Translations under genes and position numbers: made by a program
Shown here: positions 1 through 5,094 of the stretch, one piece after another
Layout of the letters: each line of letters starts with the position of its first letter
Numbering within the stretch: position 1 is the first letter of the stretch
Assembly: GCA_004282995.1 (NCBI GenBank)
Contig: SHLU01000163.1
Span: forward strand, 1 to 5,094
Length of the DNA stretch: 5,094 nt
DNA from: Sphingomonadaceae bacterium
GTDB taxonomy: Bacteria; Pseudomonadota; Alphaproteobacteria; Sphingomonadales; Sphingomonadaceae
Direction of reading: 5' to 3'
The notes under the pieces: generated by a model
Seen by the model: the letters and a program-made list of their open reading frames with translations, nothing else
Told to the model about the DNA's origin: nothing
Databases searched by the model: none

Positions 1-1
1 G

Positions 2-318
<317 letters not shown>

Positions 319-322
<4 letters not shown>

Positions 323-1302
323 GGCCGTTCCAATACAGCCGTGCGCCTTCATTGGCCGAGGCTTCGAACCTCACCGCCGACGAGAACGCGCTCGCCATTG
401 CAGGCGGAACCAATCTCCTCGACCTCATGAAGCTGCAGGTGGAAACTCCCGATCAGCTGGCCGACATCAACCGGCTGGGCTTTGCGGACATCGAGGACAC
501 GGACGAAGGCGGGCTGCGCCTCGGTTCGCTTGCCACGAATACCGAAACCGCCGTCCATCCGCGCGTGCGGGCCGATTATCCGGTGCTCTCGCGTGCGATC
601 TTGGCCGGGGCGACGCAGCAGTTGCGCAACAAGGCCACCAATGGCGGCAATCTGTGCCAGCGCACCCGGTGCTTCTACTTCACGAATATCGACCAGCCCT
701 GCAACAAGCGCGAACCGGGCAGCGGCTGCGGCGCGATCGACGGCATCGCCAAGCTTCACGCGATTCTTGGCACGAGTGAGCAGTGCATTGCGACCTATCC
801 GGGCGACATGGCCGTGGCGCTGAGCGCGCTGGGCGCGGAGGTGCAGATTTCGGGCGACAAGGGCGAGCGCAGTGTGCCGGTGCGCGACTTCCACCTGCTG
901 CCCGGCGATACGCCGTGGATAGAAAATGTGCTCGAACCGGGCGAGATCATCACCGGCATCGTTCTTCCGGCGCCCGTGGGCAGCACGCAAATCTACCGCA
1001 AGGTGCGCGAGCGTTCATCTTACGCCTTCGCGCTCGTTTCCGTCGCCGCCATAATCGAGCTGACCGACGGCAAGTTTTCCCGCGCCGATTTCGCCTTTGG
1101 CGGTCTGGCGCACAAGCCGTGGTTCGATCCGCGCTTCGGGGAAGCCCTGATCGGCCAGCCTCCGTCGGAAGCGCTGTTCGACAAGGCTGCCGATGTCCTG
1201 CTCGAAGACGCACGCGGCTATGGCGAGAACGATTTCAAGATACCGCTTACGCGTCGGACGCTCCGCGCCGTCCTGGCCCAGGCGACGGAGGATGCAGCAT
1301 GA
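319..1302 (+). CDS. paoB: Aldehyde oxidoreductase FAD-binding subunit, PaoB-like
   Basis: This 327-residue medium subunit of the molybdenum hydroxylase binds FAD and passes electrons to the final acceptor. Seen: the first FAD motif AGGTNLLDLMK (28-38), the second FAD motif TNGGNLCQRTRC (107-118), the HPSD-like segment IATYPGDMAVAL (157-168), and the C-terminal CoxM-type domain with YRKVRERSSYAFALVSVAA (226-244). The length is close to E. coli PaoB (about 318). After the second FAD motif comes a loop with C118, C128 and C137, followed by C156. These match the cysteines I recall in E. coli PaoB, where a [4Fe-4S] cluster sits next to FAD, as also in the beta subunit of 4-hydroxybenzoyl-CoA reductase. 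C113 is an additional cysteine. No signal peptide or membrane segment is visible, so export would depend on a Tat signal on the small subunit. The start at 319 is supported by a good ribosome binding site and the ATGA overlap; the stop again overlaps the next gene as ATGA. Confidence 0.95.
1287..1291 (+). promoter_or_regulatory. Ribosome binding site for the molybdenum subunit
   Basis: GGAGG lies seven bases before the ATG at 1299 and within the end of the FAD-subunit gene. It decides the start of the large subunit; the same frame is open back to an ATG at 783, but that part only mirrors the FAD-subunit gene in another frame. Confidence 0.8.
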
Positions 1303-3488
1303 CGGTCCATTTCAAGCAGGACGAGCCCGACAATTCCAACCGTCTCGACGGGATGAAACAGGGCGTGATTGGCAAGCCCCTGCCGCGCATCGAGGGGCTG
1401 GCCAAGGTCACCGGAACCGCGCCCTATGCTGCCGAATATCCGATCGAGAATTGCGCCGAAGGTGTGCTGGTCACTTCGACCATCACGCGAGGCGAGGTTA
1501 CCTCCATCGACCGGACAAGCGTGCTTTCGATGCCCGGCGTAATTGCAGTAGTTGACGATGAGAAACTCTGCACCCGCGCGGCGCAGGGAACGGCAAACGA
1601 AGCGCCAATGCAAGGGCCGGCGCAGGTCTGCTACTGGGGCCAGCCGATTGCGCTGGTAATCGCCGAAACCTTCGAACAGGCGCGCGACGCTGCCAAGCAC
1701 CTGAAGGTCGAATACCGCGAGGATGCCGGCGCACCCATCGATCCCGGCGCGGTCGAGCCCGAAGAGCAGGAGGACGAAACCGTTCACCAAGGCGATCTGT
1801 CGCACGCCATGGCCGAGGCCGCGCACAGCGTCGATGTGACCTATACCACCAAGGGCCATGCCTCTGCCGCCATGGAGCCGCATGCCGCAATCGCCCAGTG
1901 GGACGGCGACAAGCTGACGGTCCACGCCTCGCTCCAGATGCTCAATTACAACATCACCGAACTTGCCGATGCGCTCGATATGGAGGAGGAGAACATGCGC
2001 CTCATATCCCGCTTTGTCGGGGGCGGGTTCGGGTCCAAGCTGGGGATCAGCGAAGAGGTGGTCGCAGCCGCGCTCGCGGCGAAGCAGATTGGCCGCCCGG
2101 TCCGTGTCGTGCAGTCGCGCCAGCAGGTTTTCCAGACGGTCATGCGCCGCAGCGAAACTACGCAGCGCCTGCGCCTGGCGGCTGACGAAAACGGTAAGCT
2201 CACCGGCTTTGGCCACGAGGCGCTGGTGTCCAACCTTCCCGGCGAGACGTTTGCCGAGCCCGTGCTGCAATCGTCGCACTTCATGTATGGCGGCGAAAAC
2301 CGCGAACTGATGCTCAATGTTGCCCGTATCCACCGCATGACGGCCGGATCGGTGCGCGCTCCGGGCGAGGCGGTCGGGATGCCGGCCCTCGAAGGTGCGA
2401 TGGATGTGCTCGCCGAAAAGGCCGGTATCGATCCAGTAGAACTGCGCCTGCGCAACATACCCGAGCAAGATCCCGAGGAAGACCTTCCGTTTTCCTCGCA
2501 CAAGCTTGCCGAATGCCTGACGCAAGGGGCCAAGGCTTTTGGCTGGGACAAAGGCCCGCGCAAACCGCGCCAGCGGCGCGAGGGCGAGTGGTGGATCGGC
2601 ACCGGCATGGCCAACGCTGCCCGTGTCCACAATATCGCCGAGGCAAAGGCACGGGTCACGCTGAAAGCCGATGGCACGGCGCTGGTCGAAACCGACATGA
2701 CCGATATCGGCACCGGGACCTACACCATCCTCGCGCAGATCGCCGCGGAGATGCTGGGACTGGGCCCGGAGCAGGTTCTGGTCGAACTGGGCGACACGCG
2801 GTACCCGCGCGGCCCTGGCTCAGGCGGCAGTTGGGGCGCGGCATCGATCGGTTCGGCAGTATACATCGCGTGCAAGGCGATCCGCGAGGAACTGGCCGCA
2901 AGGCTCGGCACGAGTGAGGAAGAACTCGAACTGCGCGAAAGCAAGACTGCTGGCGGCGAGGCGCTGACGGATCTTCTCGGAGGCAAGGACCTTGCCCGCG
3001 AAGGCCATTACGAGCCGGGCGATATCGAGGACGATTACACCGCGTCCGGCTTTGGTGCCTTCTTCGCCGAGGTACGCGTCAACCACTACACCGGTGAAAC
3101 CCGCGTCGATCGGATGCTCGGCGCCTTCGGCTTTGGGCGCGTTCTCAACGCCAAGACCGCCCGTTCGCAATGCATCGGCGGTATCACTTGGAGCATCGGA
3201 GTGGCGCTTACCGAGGCGCTGGAGTTCGATCCGCGCGACGGACATCTCGTCAACTGCGACCTCGCCGAATACCATGTCCCCGTCCACCGCGACGTGCCCG
3301 ATCTTCAGGTCCTGCTGGTGGAAGAGCGCGATGGCGCGGCCAGCCCCATCCAGGCCAAAGGCATCGGTGAACTCGGTATGTGCGGCGGAGCGGCAGCCAT
3401 CGCCAACGCGATTTACAACGCCTGCGGGGCTCGGCTGTTCGATTACCCGATGACACCGGATCGCGTCCTCGCAGCGATACCCGACTGA
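1299..3488 (+). CDS. paoC: Aldehyde oxidoreductase molybdenum-binding subunit, PaoC-like
   Basis: This is the 729-residue catalytic subunit (E. coli PaoC is about 732), which hydroxylates an aldehyde or similar substrate at a molybdenum dinucleotide cofactor. Domains: a short N-terminal stretch, the a/b hammerhead domain from about 30 to 145 beginning PLPRIEGLAKVTGTAPYA, then the two molybdopterin-binding domains. Seen motifs: GGGFGSK (241-247), SVRAPGEAVG (351-360), DMTDIGTGTYTILAQ (466-480), GSGGSWGAASIGSAV (507-521) and AKGIGELGMCGG (686-697). E691 in the last motif aligns with the universal catalytic glutamate. R442 aligns with an active-site arginine I recall in PaoC. No signal peptide is visible. 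The protein carries an acidic stretch near 153-160 (EPEEQEDE). The substrate cannot be read from sequence; E. coli PaoABC prefers aromatic aldehydes, so that is the best guess. The other possibility is another xanthine-oxidase-family substrate. The stop shares its last base with the next ATG. Confidence 0.96.
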   Translation: MTVHFKQDEPDNSNRLDGMKQGVIGKPLPRIEGLAKVTGTAPYAAEYPIENCAEGVLVTSTITRGEVTSIDRTSVLSMPGVIAVVDDEKLCTRAAQGTANEAPMQGPAQVCYWGQPIALVIAETFEQARDAAKHLKVEYREDAGAPIDPGAVEPEEQEDETVHQGDLSHAMAEAAHSVDVTYTTKGHASAAMEPHAAIAQWDGDKLTVHASLQMLNYNITELADALDMEEENMRLISRFVGGGFGSKLGISEEVVAAALAAKQIGRPVRVVQSRQQVFQTVMRRSETTQRLRLAADENGKLTGFGHEALVSNLPGETFAEPVLQSSHFMYGGENRELMLNVARIHRMTAGSVRAPGEAVGMPALEGAMDVLAEKAGIDPVELRLRNIPEQDPEEDLPFSSHKLAECLTQGAKAFGWDKGPRKPRQRREGEWWIGTGMANAARVHNIAEAKARVTLKADGTALVETDMTDIGTGTYTILAQIAAEMLGLGPEQVLVELGDTRYPRGPGSGGSWGAASIGSAVYIACKAIREELAARLGTSEEELELRESKTAGGEALTDLLGGKDLAREGHYEPGDIEDDYTASGFGAFFAEVRVNHYTGETRVDRMLGAFGFGRVLNAKTARSQCIGGITWSIGVALTEALEFDPRDGHLVNCDLAEYHVPVHRDVPDLQVLLVEERDGAASPIQAKGIGELGMCGGAAAIANAIYNACGARLFDYPMTPDRVLAAIPD

Positions 3489-4339
3489 TGCTGGCTGGCT
3501 ACACGAACGATGTCATACGCGACGAGGACCACCTCGCGCTGGCCGCAGCGTGCCAGCCGGGTGTGGGCCTTTGCACAATCGTCGGGATAGATGGCAGCTT
3601 CTCGCGGCGTCTTGGTGCGCAATTGGCGGTCTTGCCTGACGGGACTACCGTTGGCGATCTTGCCGATGGTTGCCTGGAAAACCAGCTGGCGGCGGACGTG
3701 GCGCAGTGCGCGGATCGGCGCGTCGTCCGCTATGGGCGGGGATCACGCACAATCGACTTCCGCCTGCCATGTGGAGGCGGGCTCGATATCCTAATCGACC
3801 CAGCGCCGGATCGTTCGGTCTGTCGCTCCGCACTAAGAGCGCTGAGGTCGCGTCGCCCGGTCCGGCTGCCGTTCGATTGCGGAGACAATCGGTTGTGCCG
3901 CAAGTATCTTCCTTCGCTGAAACTTGTTGCCTTCGGGGAGGGGCCGGAGCTCGACGCCATGGCTTCGCTGTGTTCAGCCCTGAAGGTCGATGTCGAGGTG
4001 TATTCGAAGGGCGACCTCACCCTTGGCCAAGCGGCTCGAAATGCGCGCTTTGATCCCTGGACGGCCTGCTTGCTGCTGTTCCATGATCACGAGTGGGAAC
4101 TGGCCCTGCTCCAACAGGCGCTGGCGAGCAAAGCCTTCTACATCGGGGCGCAAGGTGGGGAAAAGGCGCGGTCCGATCGTACACTGGCGCTTGCGGCGCG
4201 CGGTGTTTCGGAAGAGCAGATCGCACGACTGACCAGCCCGGTCGGACTGATGCCTGCCTGCAAATCTCCGCGAACCCTCGCGTTGTCGGCGCTATCCGAA
4301 ATTGTCGGTCGCTACGAGGAAATGCGTGCCTTCGCCTGA
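3488..4339 (+). CDS. paoD: XdhC/CoxI-family molybdenum cofactor maturation factor, PaoD-like
   Basis: This 283-residue protein belongs to the XdhC/CoxI family, members of which bind molybdenum cofactor, protect it (and in studied cases promote its sulfuration) and hand it to the apo-enzyme. Seen: an N-terminal XdhC domain with GSFSRRLGAQ (36-45), DGCLENQL (60-67, in place of the usual GGxxE) and LPCGGGLDILIDP (93-105). A linker with C131 and C137 leads to a Rossmann-like C-terminal domain with LVAFGEGPEL (146-155), FHDHEWELALLQQAL (198-212), YIGAQGG (218-224) and SPVGLMPACKSPRTLALSALSEI (250-272). Several positions depart from the pattern I know: GEK where GSRR-type residues are common, and GLMPACKSP where GLDIGAxTP is common. 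Eleven cysteines in 283 residues is high. The start is the ATG in the TGATG overlap; no clear Shine-Dalgarno is visible, so translation probably depends on reinitiation after the large subunit. The family is secure. The paoD symbol rests on gene order and function, not on close sequence comparison. Confidence 0.87.
   Translation: MLAGYTNDVIRDEDHLALAAACQPGVGLCTIVGIDGSFSRRLGAQLAVLPDGTTVGDLADGCLENQLAADVAQCADRRVVRYGRGSRTIDFRLPCGGGLDILIDPAPDRSVCRSALRALRSRRPVRLPFDCGDNRLCRKYLPSLKLVAFGEGPELDAMASLCSALKVDVEVYSKGDLTLGQAARNARFDPWTACLLLFHDHEWELALLQQALASKAFYIGAQGGEKARSDRTLALAARGVSEEQIARLTSPVGLMPACKSPRTLALSALSEIVGRYEEMRAFA
4316..4321 (+). promoter_or_regulatory. Ribosome binding site deciding the GTG start of the nucleotidyltransferase
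   Basis: GAGGAA lies four bases before GTG at 4326, inside the end of the xdhC-like gene. The spacing is slightly short but usable. The longer option, TTG at 4302, has no recognisable Shine-Dalgarno, so the GTG is preferred. Confidence 0.6.
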
Positions 4340-4892
4340 GCTGAAGACCGGTGTGGTGCTCCTTGCCGCTGGGCAAGGGAAACGGTTCGGTGGCGGCAAG
4401 CTCACCGCCGATTTTCGCGGGCGGCCCTTGTGGGAATGGGCCGCACAATCCGCAGAGAGTATTGATTCCAGCGAGCGCCTTCTCGTGGTTGGCTCCAAGA
4501 GCCCGATCAAGAGCCGCGAAGGATGGAGGCAGATCGAAAACCCCGTGGCAGAGAGGGGGATGGGCACTTCGATCGCTGCGGGAGTGCGCGCGCTGACCGA
4601 TTGTGATCGCGTTATGATTATGCTCGCCGACATGCCGCTCGTCTCGCGCACCCATCTTGACCGGTTCCTCGAAGCGCAGGGCGTGGCCTTCACCCTCTAT
4701 CCCGATGGCTCTGCGGGATGTCCGGCAATTTTCCCGCGTTCGGTCTTCCCACTGCTTGAAACCCTCAATGGCGACCGGGGAGCACGAAGCCTCGGATTGG
4801 GAGATGTCGAGCTTTTCGCGCCTCCTCACGAACGACAACTCGCCGATGTCGATGAGGTTTGCGACCTTCAGCGGCTAATGTCCGCCTATTAG
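4326..4892 (+). CDS. mocA: Molybdenum cofactor nucleotidyltransferase, MocA-like
   Basis: This 188-residue GT-A-fold enzyme transfers a nucleotide from NTP (CTP expected) to Mo-molybdopterin, making the dinucleotide cofactor used by the oxidoreductase encoded upstream. Seen: the nucleotide-binding loop VLLAAGQGKRFGGGK (11-25), ENPVAERGMGTSIAAG (71-86), the metal-binding LADMPLVS (100-107), GCPAIFPRSVFPLL (131-144), NGDRGARSL (148-156) and a DVDEVCDL ending (174-181). The length fits MocA (about 192). LAAG, not the LAGG typical of the GTP-using MobA, and the operon context favour CTP; this is inference. The gene overlaps the xdhC-like gene by 14 bases. The start is taken as GTG 4326; a TTG at 4302 would add eight residues before the first beta strand. 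The alternatives within the family are MobA or a non-molybdenum nucleotidyltransferase, both less likely here. Confidence 0.87.
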   Translation: MPSPELKTGVVLLAAGQGKRFGGGKLTADFRGRPLWEWAAQSAESIDSSERLLVVGSKSPIKSREGWRQIENPVAERGMGTSIAAGVRALTDCDRVMIMLADMPLVSRTHLDRFLEAQGVAFTLYPDGSAGCPAIFPRSVFPLLETLNGDRGARSLGLGDVELFAPPHERQLADVDEVCDLQRLMSAY

Positions 4893-4934
4893 GGTTGGTC
4901 AGGCAATTCCGCAGTGAAAGAGAACAAGGTGCGA

Positions 4935-5014
4935 CTTTTCGCTATTTTCCGCCGAAACCAGCCAGTCTGCTTACGGGTCGTTAGCGAAATGACCGCTTTT
5001 CGCTAAATTTCGCC
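4935..5014. repeat. Imperfect direct repeat pair, 19 bases each
   Basis: CTTTTCGCTATTTTCCGCC at 4935-4953 recurs as CTTTTCGCTAAATTTCGCC at 4996-5014, with 16 of 19 bases identical and starts 61 bases apart. The first ten bases are identical. The pair lies wholly in the non-coding tail. It could be remains of a dispersed intergenic repeat or a pair of binding sites; the sequence alone does not decide. Confidence 0.6.
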
Positions 5015-5021
5015 ATTAGCG
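4981..5021. repeat. Overlapping inverted repeats with competing hairpins
   Basis: TTAGCGAAA at 4981-4989 is perfectly complementary to TTTCGCTAA at 4998-5006, giving a 9-base-pair stem with an 8-base loop. The same CGCTAA (5001-5006) can instead pair with TTAGCG at 5016-5021 across a 9-base loop. A third option pairs 4976-4982 with 4988-4994 (six Watson-Crick pairs and one G-T). Only one of these can form at a time. No T-run follows, so this is not a standard terminator. Confidence 0.6.
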
Positions 5022-5030
5022 GACTGTCTG

Positions 5031-5048
5031 CAAACGGCCCACAAACGG
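5031..5048. repeat. Short tandem-like repeat CAAACGG, 11-base period
   Basis: CAAACGG occurs at 5031-5037 and again at 5042-5048, one helical turn apart. Two copies of seven bases could be chance; they are recorded because they adjoin the inverted repeats and the AGCGGAC motif at 5018-5024. Confidence 0.3.
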
Positions 5049-5094
5049 TCATACCTCGTTCGCCAAACCCAAAGCGACCCACACAGGCCCCACA

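Larger units (their letters stand above)
4893..5094. other. Intergenic region after the operon, no gene seen
   Basis: These 202 bases to the right edge have about 53% GC by my count, well below the genes. They hold no convincing coding frame, tRNA or rRNA. They contain short direct and inverted repeats (listed separately). I see no stem followed by a T-run, so no intrinsic terminator can be placed. The stretch may include the 3' end of the transcript and the upstream region of a neighbour outside the window. Confidence 0.7.

Noticed and set aside
349..990. 213-codon open frame on the - strand opposite the FAD subunit
   Set aside because: The + strand protein is a clear PaoB homologue; the antisense frame has no supporting motif or ribosome binding site.
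783..1298. 172-codon upstream extension of the large subunit
   Set aside because: It is the FAD-subunit gene read in another frame, Arg-rich, and the ATG at 1299 has a good ribosome binding site and the family-typical length.
1218..2630. 470-codon open frame on the - strand opposite the large subunit
   Set aside because: It is antisense to an unmistakable molybdenum subunit with all motifs intact. Its product has low-complexity composition and no family motif I recognise; long antisense frames are expected in GC-rich codon-biased genes.
4017..4838. 273-codon open frame on the - strand across the xdhC-like and mocA-like genes
   Set aside because: Both + strand genes there have clear conserved motifs; the antisense product is rich in Arg, Pro and Ser and resembles no family I know.
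4981..5014. Intrinsic terminator after the operon
   Set aside because: The 9-base-pair stem is only moderately GC-rich and is followed by AATTTCGCC, not a T-run.
4893..5094. CRISPR array or small RNA gene in the tail
   Set aside because: Only two imperfect copies of one repeat are present, without regular spacers, and no promoter or known RNA fold can be recognised.

Overview
The window is a compact, GC-rich (clearly over 60% in the genes I sampled) bacterial operon, entirely on the + strand. It encodes a three-subunit molybdenum hydroxylase of the periplasmic aldehyde oxidoreductase (PaoABC/YagTSR) type, together with two proteins that mature its cofactor. The organism is most likely an alphaproteobacterium, possibly a sphingomonad or Erythrobacter relative. 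That rests on base composition, codon use and a degenerate AGCGGAC-type intergenic repeat, and is a weak inference.

Layout: (1) 2-322, the C-terminal part of the [2Fe-2S] subunit, whose 5' end lies outside the window; (2) 319-1302, the FAD subunit, which carries the extra cysteine set that binds a [4Fe-4S] cluster in E. coli PaoB; (3) 1299-3488, the large molybdopterin subunit with the catalytic glutamate (E691); (4) 3488-4339, an XdhC/CoxI-family maturation factor in the position of E. coli paoD; (5) 4326-4892, a MocA-like NTP:molybdopterin nucleotidyltransferase. Every gene junction overlaps (ATGA, ATGA, TGATG and a 14-base overlap), so the five genes look like one translationally coupled unit. 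The last 202 bases (4893-5094) hold no gene. They drop to about 53% GC and contain short direct and inverted repeats.

How the parts fit together: the nucleotidyltransferase would convert molybdopterin to its dinucleotide (cytosine form expected), and the XdhC-like protein would bind and pass the matured cofactor to the large subunit. The large subunit would oxidise an aldehyde or related substrate to the acid, and electrons would leave through the [2Fe-2S] clusters, probably the [4Fe-4S] cluster, and FAD. Cellular location cannot be decided because the N-terminus of the small subunit, where a Tat signal would lie, is missing. I see a well-defined version of a known system, not a wholly new one. 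The points of most interest are the fused five-gene arrangement including mocA, the unusual XdhC-like protein, and the alternative hairpins after the operon.
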